Below, piece by piece: positions 22,188 to 31,337 of a stretch of DNA of 64,000 nt. The notes under the pieces were generated by a model. It had not been told where the DNA came from and made no database searches. It was given only the letters and a program-made list of their open reading frames with translations. The position numbers and the translations under genes are program-made. Each line of letters opens with the position of its first letter. Position 1 is the first letter of the stretch. The DNA is from an uncultured bacterium (GTDB taxonomy: Bacteria > Verrucomicrobiota > Kiritimatiellia > RFP12 > UBA1067), in assembly GCA_902799955.1 (NCBI GenBank), contig CADCCQ010000027.1, positions 1-64,000 on the forward strand, read 5' to 3'.

Positions 22188-23038
22188 TGCGGGGTGTCGT
22201 TGCCGCTGGGTTCTTCGACGGTGTCCATCTCGGCCACCGCGGGATACTCGATGGCGCGGACTGCGCCCTGACGTTCCGGAACCATCCCATCGCCGTCCTG
22301 CACCCCGACCTCGCGCCGCCGCTTCTGATGTCGTACGAGGAGCGCGAGGCCGCGATCCGCTCGTGCGGCGTGAAGGAGGTCGTCGCGCTGGATTTCACCC
22401 CGGCACTCGCCGCCACTTCAGCTGAGGAGTTCGCCCGGAAATGGCTTGCCGACGCCGCCACCGTGAGATGCGGCGGGAACTGGCGCTTCGGCGCGGGCGG
22501 ACGCGGCGACGCGAATCTTCTTCGGGCCATGGGCGTGCACGTCGAGGTCGCCCCGTATTCCATGTTCGGCGGCTCGCGCATTTCGTCCACGCGGATCCGC
22601 GAGGCGATCGCGGAAGGGGACATGCCGCTTGCCGCAGGCATGCTCGGTCGCCCCTGGACAGTCACGGGCGAGGTGTTCCCCGGCAAGGGGCTTGGGCGCG
22701 GCCTCGGCTTCCCGACGCTGAACATACGACCCGACGCGGCGCTGCAGCGTCCGCCGCGCGGTGTCTACGAAGTCGAGATGTGCTCCCGCCGCGCCGTCGC
22801 GAACTGGGGCGTCGCGCCGACGATGGGCGGCGACGCTTGGCGCGAGGGCGTCCTGGAGGTCCACTTCGACGGGGCGCCGCCGTCGGACGCCCCGGCGCCT
22901 GGCGGCCGCGCGAAGGTCGCGATTCTGCGCTTCATCAGGCCCGAGCGCCGCTTTGATTCTGTCGACGAGCTGAAGGCCGCGATGGCGGCGGACTGCGCGG
23001 CGGTGTTCGGCATTATGACGAATTGCGGAAGGCCTTGA
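22187..23038 (+). CDS. ribF: Riboflavin kinase / FAD synthetase
   Basis: 283 residues. It starts at 22187, overlapping the truB stop (TGATG). The N-terminal nucleotidyltransferase has AAGFFDGVHLGHRGIL, LTFRNHP and GGSRISSTRIREAIAEGD. The C-terminal kinase has LGRPWTVTGEVFPGKGLGRGLGFPTLNI, PPRGVYEVE and a closing VDELKAAMAADCAAV. The enzyme converts riboflavin to FMN and FAD. It is slightly short at the N-terminus compared with the usual ~310 residues but complete in motifs. Confidence 0.94.
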   Translation: MRGVVAAGFFDGVHLGHRGILDGADCALTFRNHPIAVLHPDLAPPLLMSYEEREAAIRSCGVKEVVALDFTPALAATSAEEFARKWLADAATVRCGGNWRFGAGGRGDANLLRAMGVHVEVAPYSMFGGSRISSTRIREAIAEGDMPLAAGMLGRPWTVTGEVFPGKGLGRGLGFPTLNIRPDAALQRPPRGVYEVEMCSRRAVANWGVAPTMGGDAWREGVLEVHFDGAPPSDAPAPGGRAKVAILRFIRPERRFDSVDELKAAMAADCAAVFGIMTNCGRP

Positions 23039-23053
23039 AAAAGGCAAAACCCA

Positions 23054-23083
23054 TTGACAACTGACACTGGATTATGCTATAAT
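23054..23083 (+). promoter_or_regulatory. Strong sigma70 promoter with extended -10
   Basis: TTGACA at 23054-23059 and TATAAT at 23078-23083 (18-bp spacer), preceded by TGC. It drives the LRR protein gene with a leader of about 35-40 nt. Confidence 0.85.
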
Positions 23084-23126
23084 AAACGAAATCTTCAATG
23101 AAATAGTGAAATAGAAAGGCCATGAC

Positions 23127-25451
23127 ATGACCACTATCCATTCACGGAAACTTTTTCTCATGCTCGCAGCTTCGCTGGGGTTGACCTCGGCGTACGCCCT
23201 CGAAACCGAGCAGTTCGTCTATTCGGTGGAGAACGGCGAGGCGAGAGTGACCGGTCTCACCGACGCCGGCAAGGCTGCGGAGATGCTATCCATACCCGAG
23301 AAGACGGTCGACGGCACCCCGGTGACCAGGATCTCCGGCTATGCGATGCGCGACGCGGCGTGCTACGGCATCACGATTCCGAATTCCGTGAGATATATCG
23401 CAGACTATACCTTTTATAGGTGTCCGAATCTCATTTACCTTGAGATTCCGCCGTCGGTCACGAATGACATCCCGACCGCGTTAGTTTACGACTGTCCGAA
23501 TCTCGGCGAGGTCGCCTTCTGCCTCACGAACGAAACCTCCGCCGTGAAGATCGGCAACAATTGCCTGGGTGCGGTTCCGGCGCTCACGAACGTCGTGGTG
23601 CGCGGCAACGGCGCGATGACGCTCGGCTATTCCGCATTCTACGAGCTGGCGTCTATCCAGATGGCCACGCTCCAGGGCGTTGTGGAAATCGAGGGCTCGA
23701 GCTCTTCGGGCACCGGCGCGTTCAACGGCTGCGCGAATCTCGAGCAGGTGACGCTGATCGACTCGCCGCTTCGGAATATTGGCGCTCGCGCCTTCCTGAA
23801 CTGTGCCGCGCTCGCGTCGTTCGCGATTCCCAGCACAGTCACGAACATCGGCGACTACGCCTTCAAAGGGTGCGCGGCGCTCAAATCGGCGACGCTTTCC
23901 GAGGGGTTGCTGTCGATGGGGCTTGAAAGCTTCGCCAACTGTACGTCGCTCGGCGAGGCGACGCTGCCGGATTCGCTCCGCGAGATGGCGGGAAACTACG
24001 CCTATTCCTATGGCTATTTCGCGGGCTGCACGTCTATGACGAATCTCGTGATCGGGAGCGGGATTCCCGTAGTGAAGAAGTTCTATCTGCCGTTCGCCAG
24101 CACGAACGCCTTCACCGTGACGGTGAACGGCTCGGGCGCGACCGTGATCGACTGCAACGCCTTCAAGAGCACGAAGGTGGGGAGCGTCGTCCTGAACGGC
24201 GTCGCGAGCATCGAGGGGACATCGTCCAGCAACGACGGCGCGTTCCTCGACTGCACGTCGCTCACGGAGGTCGTCTTCGGCGACGGACTCGCCGAGATCG
24301 GCGGTCAGGCCTTTAGGAGATGCAGCGCACTCAGGTCGGTCGCGCTCCCGAACACCGTCACCAACCTCGGGTCCTACGCGTTCAGCGGCTGCGCGTCGCT
24401 GAGGACGGCGACACTGAACGAGGGGCTTCGCACCATCGGTTTCTACGCCTTCAACAACTGCACGTCGCTGACGGAGATGACGCTCCCTGATTCGCTCGTC
24501 GCCACCGGCAACGAGAACGAAGGTGATGGCATTTTCGCGGGCTGCACGTCTATGACGAATCTCGTGATCGGGAGCGGAATCGCCGAAGTGACGCGGTTCT
24601 TCGTGCCGATCGCCAGCACGAACGCCTTTACCGTGACGGTGAACGGCTCGGGCGCGACCGTGATCGACTGCAACGCCTTCAAGGACACGAAGGTGGGGAG
24701 CGTCGTCCTGAACGGCGTCGCGAGCATCGAGGGGACAATATCGAGCGGCGCCGGCGCGTTCTGCGGCTGCACGTTGCTGACCAACATCGTCCTCGGCGCG
24801 GGGCTCGTCGAGGTCGGCGGCCGGGCGTTTACGGGATGCAGAGCACTCAAGTCGGTCGCGCTCCCGAACACCGTCACCGACCTCGGGTCCTACGCGTTCA
24901 GCGGCACTACGGCGCTCACGAACATCGTCTTCCAGGGCGAGACGGCGCCCGCCCTCGGCAACTGGGCTTTTAGCGGCACCTCCGCAGTCATCACCGTGCC
25001 TTTCGACGGCACGGGCTACGGCGTCGAGAACGGCGCGACCGGCAACTGGGCGACGATCGCCGCGGAGAAGGTTCAATACACAGGCGGCGCGGAGAGCGGA
25101 TATGGCGCATGGGCCGTCTCGGCCGGGATCGCCGGGAAGGGAACTGCGGCCAAGATGGGCGGATACGGGCTGGACGACAAGGTCGCGAACGCCTTCATCT
25201 ACGCCTTTGGCGACGCGGCGACAAATGCGCCGCTGATGACGATTTCCTTTGACGAGAACGGCAAGCCCGTCATCACGACGCCGTCGCTGGTCCGCACGGA
25301 AGGCATGACGGTGAAGCTGCTTTCTTCCGTCGATATCGGTGATTGGACGTCCGCCGGGGAATTCGAGATCAAGTCCGGTTCTGGTGGCAACATTGTCGCT
25401 TTCCCGTCCGAGACGTCGAGCCGCAAGTTCTACAAACTCGTGGCAGAGTAG
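23127..25451 (+). CDS. Secreted BspA-type leucine-rich repeat protein
   Basis: 774 residues with a signal peptide (FLMLAASLGLTSAYA). The body consists of LRR_5 (BspA/TpLRR) repeats of the form F-x-x-C-x-x-L-x-x-[VA]-x-[LI]-P-x-x-[VL]-x-x-[IL]-G-x-[YE]-A-F. A 172-residue block is duplicated in tandem: the GCTSMTNLVIGSG segment recurs at nt 24024 and 24540, an offset of 516 bp. The last ~115 residues form a separate domain (NAFIYAFGDAATNAP, ISFDENGKP, DWTSAGE, SRKFYKL) also found on the metalloprotease at 25806. BspA-type LRRs often bind host or matrix proteins, but the ligand here is unknown. The start overlaps a two-codon ORF (ATGACATGA). Confidence 0.88.
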   Translation: MTTIHSRKLFLMLAASLGLTSAYALETEQFVYSVENGEARVTGLTDAGKAAEMLSIPEKTVDGTPVTRISGYAMRDAACYGITIPNSVRYIADYTFYRCPNLIYLEIPPSVTNDIPTALVYDCPNLGEVAFCLTNETSAVKIGNNCLGAVPALTNVVVRGNGAMTLGYSAFYELASIQMATLQGVVEIEGSSSSGTGAFNGCANLEQVTLIDSPLRNIGARAFLNCAALASFAIPSTVTNIGDYAFKGCAALKSATLSEGLLSMGLESFANCTSLGEATLPDSLREMAGNYAYSYGYFAGCTSMTNLVIGSGIPVVKKFYLPFASTNAFTVTVNGSGATVIDCNAFKSTKVGSVVLNGVASIEGTSSSNDGAFLDCTSLTEVVFGDGLAEIGGQAFRRCSALRSVALPNTVTNLGSYAFSGCASLRTATLNEGLRTIGFYAFNNCTSLTEMTLPDSLVATGNENEGDGIFAGCTSMTNLVIGSGIAEVTRFFVPIASTNAFTVTVNGSGATVIDCNAFKDTKVGSVVLNGVASIEGTISSGAGAFCGCTLLTNIVLGAGLVEVGGRAFTGCRALKSVALPNTVTDLGSYAFSGTTALTNIVFQGETAPALGNWAFSGTSAVITVPFDGTGYGVENGATGNWATIAAEKVQYTGGAESGYGAWAVSAGIAGKGTAAKMGGYGLDDKVANAFIYAFGDAATNAPLMTISFDENGKPVITTPSLVRTEGMTVKLLSSVDIGDWTSAGEFEIKSGSGGNIVAFPSETSSRKFYKLVAE

Positions 25452-25501
25452 TCTGGCCTAATGCCGCGCAACACCACGATCATGATCCATGCCATTCCAC
25501 T

Positions 25502-25524
25502 AAATTCTTTGACGAATTTTTTTT
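25502..25524 (+). terminator. Weak hairpin plus T-tract after the LRR gene
   Basis: AAATTC (25502-25507) pairs with GAATTT (25514-25519), and the T-run continues to 25524. The stem is A/T-rich, so it is a weak candidate. Confidence 0.45.
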
Positions 25525-25544
25525 GATTTTGTTCTCTAGCCGTA

Positions 25545-25573
25545 TTGACTAACGGCGTTTTTTTTGGTATTAT
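25545..25573 (+). promoter_or_regulatory. tRNA operon promoter
   Basis: TTGACT (25545-25550), a 17-bp spacer and TATTAT (25568-25573) lie 11 bp before the first base of tRNA-Ser. Confidence 0.8.
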
Positions 25574-25584
25574 ATATGTCTGTT

Positions 25585-25676
25585 GGAGAGATGGCAGAGC
25601 CTGGTTGAATGCACATGACTCGAAATCATGCATACCCGCAAGGGTATCGGGGGTTCGAATCCCTCTCTCTCCGCCA
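25585..25676 (+). tRNA. tRNA-Ser (anticodon CGA)
   Basis: Acceptor GGAGAGA (25585-25591) pairs with TCTCTCC (25666-25672), then G and an encoded CCA. The anticodon stem-loop CATGA-CTCGAAA-TCATG gives anticodon CGA, reading UCG. A long class II variable arm (ATACCCGCAAGGGTAT) and the GGTTCGAATCC T-arm confirm serine. Confidence 0.97.
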
Positions 25677-25688
25677 AGGGTGTTATAT

Positions 25689-25762
25689 GCGGGCGTAATT
25701 CAATGGCAGAATAGGAGCTTCCCAAGCTTCTTACGTGGGTTCGATTCCCATCGCCCGCTCCA
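25689..25762 (+). tRNA. tRNA-Gly (anticodon CCC)
   Basis: Acceptor GCGGGCG (25689-25695) pairs with CGCCCGC (25752-25758), then T and an encoded CCA. The stem-loop GGAGC-TTCCCAA-GCTTC gives anticodon CCC, reading GGG. It lies 12 bp after tRNA-Ser and is presumably co-transcribed. Confidence 0.96.
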
Positions 25763-25805
25763 CTTGGCATTCCCATAAATATACGGCAAGCCGCTAGTGT
25801 ATAAG

Positions 25806-28800
25806 CTATAGGTCAGGTGGGGCAGTGAAGGAAATGCCGATGCGGTAGAAACGCCGGGCGCCGTCGCGCTGCTTGACGGCCGTTGGCCCGTCCATTGCCT
25901 CCCCGGCCGATGGCCAGTTCGATAGGTCGTCGGTCGAGTAGAGCGTGAACACCGTCTTGACCGTCGTCACGTCGGGCGCGTTCAAAAGGGCGTCGGCCAC
26001 CGACACCACCACGCGCCCTTGCTCGTCGAAGCTGATTGTCGCCCGTACCTTCGCGTTGGGGTCGTATGTGCTCATTCCCAGCAGGTAGTTGATCCAGTTC
26101 GCGTATTCGTTCTCGCCGTTCTCGGAAAGGAAGTCCTGCCACGTCGCGCCGGGGTTGTTCTCCTCGTACATCCAGAAGTTCTGCTCGTCGAGCCAGTCGT
26201 CGAGCGCGGCGTCGTGCGTGATGTATGCCTCGGTTCCGGGTACGTCGAAGCGGTCTTTGGGCTTTACGATCAGTCCATTGGCGGTCTTGCAGAGTTCCCA
26301 GTTCGCGGCAAGCGCGGCGTTTGCGAAAGCGAAGGTGCCAGCAGGGGCCGGACTTCCGTCCGGCCACAGGACGAGCGTCTTTCCGCCGGAAGGCGAGACG
26401 CCACTGCCGAACGCGACGCTCACGGTGCCGCTGGAGAAGGAGAAGTTCGTGAGGCATGTGAGCACGGCGTCCGCAGAATCAAAGCGAAGCGTCGCGCCGC
26501 CCGTCAGCTTGACGCCCATCGCACCCGCGGAATGACAGCTGAGCGTCGCGTTCGCGCCTTTGACGAGCAATGTACCGGCGATCTCCACGCCGTGGTACGC
26601 GTACCATGTCGCATTCGCGCCAATCGCCGCCACTGCGCCGGACTTCACCGTAATCGAGGCCGACTGCGTCGGTAGGTCCTGCGTCGATGCCGTCGTGCCG
26701 AACACGACGCGACGCCCTTGCGCAACATTGCCGTTGTACCATCCGTGCTGGACGTTTATGGAACCGGTGAAGTTCGTCGCCGTGTTGAAGACGTACCACT
26801 GCATCGGCTTGTCGAGGAACGTCATCGTGCCGTTGCCCTCCAGTGCGCCGAATATGGAGTAGTTGTTCGAATAGCCGTCCTTGATCGTCAGCGCCGAATC
26901 TCCGTCCAGCACAACCGTCCCCGCGAACGTCGCGTTGTTGTTCTTGAGATACGGTATCTTGCAGTTGGTGAACTGCACCTTGGACTGGGCGTTGCCGTAT
27001 TTCTCCGCCTGGAAGTCCTTCGCGACGTTCTCGTTGTTGAAGTTCCTGAACGCGACAGTTCCACTCCATGTCTCGCTGGTCAGTCCGTATCCCTTCGTCG
27101 GAAGCGTCGCGTCGCAGACCAGCGTTCCCTCGCCCGTGATCGTCTCGATGACTGAAGCGACATCCGAAAGGTTGGTGCTTGTCCCGTAGGGTATGTTGAG
27201 CACCGTCGAAACGGCATCGGCCAGGACAAGATCCTTCAGCCACACCGCGTCGTCGGCCTCCGGCGCGCCGTCCTTGTAGTCCCTTGGATTGTTCATCGCA
27301 AAGCGCTGCGAGAAGACGAACACGACCTCGTGGGTTCCATCGGGGATGTCCACGTGCGCATCCGTCCAGCTGTTCGTACACTCCGTCTGCGCAAGGACGG
27401 GCGAATCGTCCAGGAGAACGTCGAAATGCGAATAGTTGTTGCCCGCGACGCTCGCGCCGCCGAAGTACGACTTGTGCTTGAAGCGCAGCGTCTTCGGACC
27501 CGTGATTGTCGCCCTGAGCGGAGTCGTGCACTGATACGTGTAAGTGGTCTGATTGAAGCTGCGGAGAACGCCGTTGCCGTCGGCAGACCACGGGTAGCGC
27601 ACGCTCGTCTGCAACGTGGCACCATCCAGCGCCATGCCGTCAAGGGCAACGGCCGCGCCGTCCCGCCACTTGGCCACTTCGCCGCATGTCTCCCTCAAGA
27701 CTCTGGCGTTGTCGTTGGTCGCGTCGCCAAGCGTAAAGCCGAACTCACTGGACGAGGTCGAGAAATACCAGGAGGCGTCGTTGTCCCCGCCGTATGCCAT
27801 GATCGTGTGGCGCGTCACATTGCCATCCCTGAAGTAGTAGCCTCTTCCATACGGGAACGGGGAATTGATAATGCTCTGAGCCCGTGCGTGTCCGCACCCC
27901 ATGTTGTGCGCGTTCTCGTGGATCATTGTATGCTGCTTGCCGGTGTCTACCGCCCGGATGCTGCACACGCTGAACGCGCATTCATGCTGGCTGGCCACAT
28001 CGTTTGGCGAGTTGAGCGGTGAGCTGTTGCCCAGCGTGTTGCCGGACACGTCCACCAGCAGCGTCACCGTGTCCGCGCCATACAGCTCTCGCGCGGCGCG
28101 CAGGCTCACCGCCGCCCCCGCGCCCGCCGCGATCAAGGCAGGCGCCGTGTCAATGTTGTCGTACACGCCATCCACCTTGCACACGCCCGCGAGGCGGTAC
28201 GAGTAGTACCTGTCCAGCCTGTTGGTGACGAGCACGTCGTTCATCTTGCCGATCTGCGTCTGGGCAAACGCCTCGAGCGTCAGGCCCTTGTTGGACACAT
28301 ACGCCTGCGCCCCGTTGTCGAACGCGACGAGGACATCGACCGTCGGCTTCTCACCCGCGGCGACGACCTTTGCGTAGAGCGTGCCGTTTTCTTCTTCCAC
28401 GGTCCATGCAAGGCCGCTGGCGAGCGCGGGCATGCCGTCCGTTTTGACGCCCGCGACGCCGGAGAGTCCGCCGGACGACGAAAGAACCGGATAGGAAGCG
28501 CCTTCGGATAACGCGCCAGCGCCTTCCAGGACAAGGTTCACGCCGTCAAGTCCCACGGCGGCAGTGACGGCGAGCGGCGCGGTGGCCGTCGCCGGCAGCA
28601 CAAGCGTCGCGCCGCTGTCAAGCGCCAGCGTCGGGACCTTCAGCGAACAGCCGCTTTTCACCTTCAGCGTCGCGCCGTCCGCAACGATCCAGCCGAGACC
28701 GTAAACCGTCGAGCCAGACGAAAAACCAACCTCAAGCGAACCTCCCTCGATGTCGGTGACGCCGGAATGTTTCAACTCTCCGTTGGCTACAAGCGTTCCG

Positions 28801-31298
28801 CCGCCGCGTTTGATGATGCCCCAACCGGAAGTGTCGCTTCTGTTGTCCGTCTGCGTGCCTAGATTGAGTGTGAGCGTCTTCCCGGCGGATACATTCACTT
28901 CTGAATCGGAATCACGAATCAGCACATAGCCACCACCGGCGTTTTCGATTGAAGAGTCGTCGGTCACGAAGATGCCTGGGTTGCTCATCAAGTCGAATCG
29001 TTTGGCGTAGATCGTGCCGCCATTCAGGTAGAGCGTCCGCCGCAAATGCTCCATGTCGTTGAACGTCACGGTTCCACCCTGCTCCACGGTCAGCGAGGTG
29101 TTGTTCATTTCATAGCCAGTTCCGCCGCCCATGTTGAACACCAGCGCGCCGCCAGTGCCGACTTCGAGGCGGGTTCTGCCGATTACGCCCGCGCCGCCGT
29201 TGATCGCACCGGTAAAGACGACCGTGCCTTCGCCGACGCGGAACGTCGATGTGCCGGCGTACCAGCCGACGTTGTTGAGCTTTTCCAAGGTCTGCGTCTT
29301 GCCGACGCCGGGCGCGACGGTCAGCGTGCCGTAGGGGCCGATGTTGACCATGCCCGTGAATGTTCCGCCAGACGAATCGACTGACTGTCCGAACGGCGCA
29401 TTGAACGCAAGCGCGCATCCCGTCATGTTCGTGAACGCCGTCGCGGAAAGCTGCACGGGCGCATTGAACGTCACGTCGCCCGCCGGCGCGAAGTTGGCGT
29501 CGGGGATCGTGATCTTTGCCCCGTCGTCGCCGCCATCAAACGTGTACGCCGTCTCGCAGGCAGAAAACGCAACCGAACCGGGCGCAACCGCGCCCTTTAC
29601 CGTCACGGTCGCGCACGAGACGCCGGCCAGGTCGCCAAACATTACAGCGTCGCCGTTGCCGAAAAACTCGCCGCTCCACGGACGCACGGAGCTGTCGTTT
29701 TTGAGCCAAAGGCCGTTGCCATTTGCGTCGCCCGCCCAAACGAGCCCGTCGTGCAGGGTTATGGATCGAATGGATTGCGCCTTGCCATCTACAACAGCAC
29801 AAGCGGTAAGTGTTCTCGGACCGTTTACGAGGTACATGTACACGTTTGTCCAAGAGCCGCAGTGAAAGGATTCTGCCGTTGGGATGGATCCGTCAAGTGT
29901 ATAGTAGATTTCGGCCTCGGGATTCTCATTCGTCAACGTTACATTGTACGACCCGTAAAAGTACGCACCGTCCGGGATGTCCTTGCCGTTGTCGTCCACG
30001 AACCGCACGTCCCAGTCGTATGGCAGGACATGCTCGCGCAGCGAGGCGATGTCGGCATGGGTGAGCGTCAGTGTCCGCCTGTTGTCGTTGACGCCCGCCA
30101 CGCCCAAGGCGCAGCCATACTCAGCTGGCGAGATGTCCGGCGCGGAAAAGTATGGAGCGGGATTGTAGTAGTTGTTGTCGTCACCCGTGTATGTGTAGGC
30201 CATGACCGTGCCGCGCCTCACGTTGTTGGTGTCGGTGAAATGGTAGCCGCAGGAATCGGAATATCGTCCGGGGCCGGAATTGCTGCCTTGTCTGTTGCTG
30301 TGCCCGCAGCCCATGTTGTGTCCCGTTTCGTGGCTCATGGTGTAGCGGCTGTGAACCGTGTTGATGTCGCACACGTTGCAGGCGTAGTTCATGCTGTTGA
30401 AGAATTCGAGGGTCTTGCCGGCATTGCCGGAATACTCGAATCCGATGCCGGAGGTGTTGCCGCTCGTGCGGTTGACGAGGAGCGTAATCGTGTCGGCGCC
30501 GCAATTGTCCCTCAGCTGCGAGAGCTTCGCGAAGCTGCCTTCGCGGGCACGCATGCTCAGCAGCAATTCATTGTTGATCGCCGACCACGTGCCGTCTATT
30601 TCCACGACTCCGGCCAGGCGATAGCAAAACTGGTCGTCGAGCTGCGAATTGGCAAGCACCGTGTTCATCTTGCCGACGGCATAGTCGGCGAAATCATCCA
30701 TGTCGTCGAAACCAAGCTCCACGCACTTCGCCTTCGCGCCCTGGTCGAAGGCGACGAGGATGTCGACGATGCTCTTCTGCGCGGCGAGTTGGAAAGGCGT
30801 GCCAGCGGCCAAACGCAGTTTGGCCGTCGAGGCTTTTTGAGTCGTGGCGCCGATAGTTGGCGTGGGCTCGGGTAGAGGCAGACCCTCGCCGCAGGTGGCG
30901 CAGGAATCGGCGGGGGCGGAGGATGTATCGCGCACGGTGAACGACGCGTGGCCGTTCTTGATGCGGATGCCGAAGGCGCGGGCGTTGGAAAAGTCGTCGA
31001 TGGAGATGCGCATCCCGCCACCGGAGAGCGGCTTTAGGACTGCGGCGGCACCGGACGCCGCGTCGCGCGCAATGAAGGAAGGGCCTGCGATTCCGGCGGG
31101 CGGCGCGGCGGATATCAGGAGAGAAAACGCGATGCCGTCAGGCAGCGACACGGCAACGGTGTCGCCGACCTGAATGCCTGTCGGCGCGGCGACGGCGGAG
31201 CCGTTGCCCTGCGTCAGGTCGCAGGTGAAGGACGCGGCAGATGCGCGCATCGCGATGGAGAAGGCGGCGAAAGCCGAAAGCAAGGCATGTGTTTTCAT
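25806..31298 (-). CDS. Giant secreted protein with two reprolysin-like metalloprotease domains
   Basis: 1830 residues with a signal peptide (ALLSAFAAFSIAMRASA). Two metzincin modules are visible. The first has SHETGHNMGCGH near residue 320-330 with a Met-turn TVMAYTYT; the second has IHENAHNMGCGH near 1125 with TIMAYGGD. Each is preceded by a shared block (VDILVAFDQGAKA and VDVLVAFDNGAQA, then GKMN...RLAGV). After the first comes a chitobiase-C-like segment (IYYTLDGSIPTAE). Glycine-rich beta-helical, autotransporter-passenger-like repeats (GGGTLVANGELKHSGVTDIEGG) follow each module. The C-terminal ~110 residues are a domain shared with the LRR protein. It is predicted to be an extracellular Zn protease; substrate unknown. 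Start 31298 is preferred over 31304 because of the promoter spacing. Confidence 0.87.
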   Translation of the reverse strand: MKTHALLSAFAAFSIAMRASAASFTCDLTQGNGSAVAAPTGIQVGDTVAVSLPDGIAFSLLISAAPPAGIAGPSFIARDAASGAAAVLKPLSGGGMRISIDDFSNARAFGIRIKNGHASFTVRDTSSAPADSCATCGEGLPLPEPTPTIGATTQKASTAKLRLAAGTPFQLAAQKSIVDILVAFDQGAKAKCVELGFDDMDDFADYAVGKMNTVLANSQLDDQFCYRLAGVVEIDGTWSAINNELLLSMRAREGSFAKLSQLRDNCGADTITLLVNRTSGNTSGIGFEYSGNAGKTLEFFNSMNYACNVCDINTVHSRYTMSHETGHNMGCGHSNRQGSNSGPGRYSDSCGYHFTDTNNVRRGTVMAYTYTGDDNNYYNPAPYFSAPDISPAEYGCALGVAGVNDNRRTLTLTHADIASLREHVLPYDWDVRFVDDNGKDIPDGAYFYGSYNVTLTNENPEAEIYYTLDGSIPTAESFHCGSWTNVYMYLVNGPRTLTACAVVDGKAQSIRSITLHDGLVWAGDANGNGLWLKNDSSVRPWSGEFFGNGDAVMFGDLAGVSCATVTVKGAVAPGSVAFSACETAYTFDGGDDGAKITIPDANFAPAGDVTFNAPVQLSATAFTNMTGCALAFNAPFGQSVDSSGGTFTGMVNIGPYGTLTVAPGVGKTQTLEKLNNVGWYAGTSTFRVGEGTVVFTGAINGGAGVIGRTRLEVGTGGALVFNMGGGTGYEMNNTSLTVEQGGTVTFNDMEHLRRTLYLNGGTIYAKRFDLMSNPGIFVTDDSSIENAGGGYVLIRDSDSEVNVSAGKTLTLNLGTQTDNRSDTSGWGIIKRGGGTLVANGELKHSGVTDIEGGSLEVGFSSGSTVYGLGWIVADGATLKVKSGCSLKVPTLALDSGATLVLPATATAPLAVTAAVGLDGVNLVLEGAGALSEGASYPVLSSSGGLSGVAGVKTDGMPALASGLAWTVEEENGTLYAKVVAAGEKPTVDVLVAFDNGAQAYVSNKGLTLEAFAQTQIGKMNDVLVTNRLDRYYSYRLAGVCKVDGVYDNIDTAPALIAAGAGAAVSLRAARELYGADTVTLLVDVSGNTLGNSSPLNSPNDVASQHECAFSVCSIRAVDTGKQHTMIHENAHNMGCGHARAQSIINSPFPYGRGYYFRDGNVTRHTIMAYGGDNDASWYFSTSSSEFGFTLGDATNDNARVLRETCGEVAKWRDGAAVALDGMALDGATLQTSVRYPWSADGNGVLRSFNQTTYTYQCTTPLRATITGPKTLRFKHKSYFGGASVAGNNYSHFDVLLDDSPVLAQTECTNSWTDAHVDIPDGTHEVVFVFSQRFAMNNPRDYKDGAPEADDAVWLKDLVLADAVSTVLNIPYGTSTNLSDVASVIETITGEGTLVCDATLPTKGYGLTSETWSGTVAFRNFNNENVAKDFQAEKYGNAQSKVQFTNCKIPYLKNNNATFAGTVVLDGDSALTIKDGYSNNYSIFGALEGNGTMTFLDKPMQWYVFNTATNFTGSINVQHGWYNGNVAQGRRVVFGTTASTQDLPTQSASITVKSGAVAAIGANATWYAYHGVEIAGTLLVKGANATLSCHSAGAMGVKLTGGATLRFDSADAVLTCLTNFSFSSGTVSVAFGSGVSPSGGKTLVLWPDGSPAPAGTFAFANAALAANWELCKTANGLIVKPKDRFDVPGTEAYITHDAALDDWLDEQNFWMYEENNPGATWQDFLSENGENEYANWINYLLGMSTYDPNAKVRATISFDEQGRVVVSVADALLNAPDVTTVKTVFTLYSTDDLSNWPSAGEAMDGPTAVKQRDGARRFYRIGISFTAPPDL

Positions 31299-31304
31299 GT
31301 GCAT

Positions 31305-31310
31305 AGTATA
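31305..31310 (-). promoter_or_regulatory. -10 element abutting the metalloprotease start
   Basis: On the minus strand TGATATACT ends immediately before ATGCACATG, so ATG 31298 lies 6 nt after the hexamer. This predicts a leaderless transcript. Confidence 0.7.
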
Positions 31311-31337
31311 TCAAAATACGGAGGTTGAGAGAAGCCG

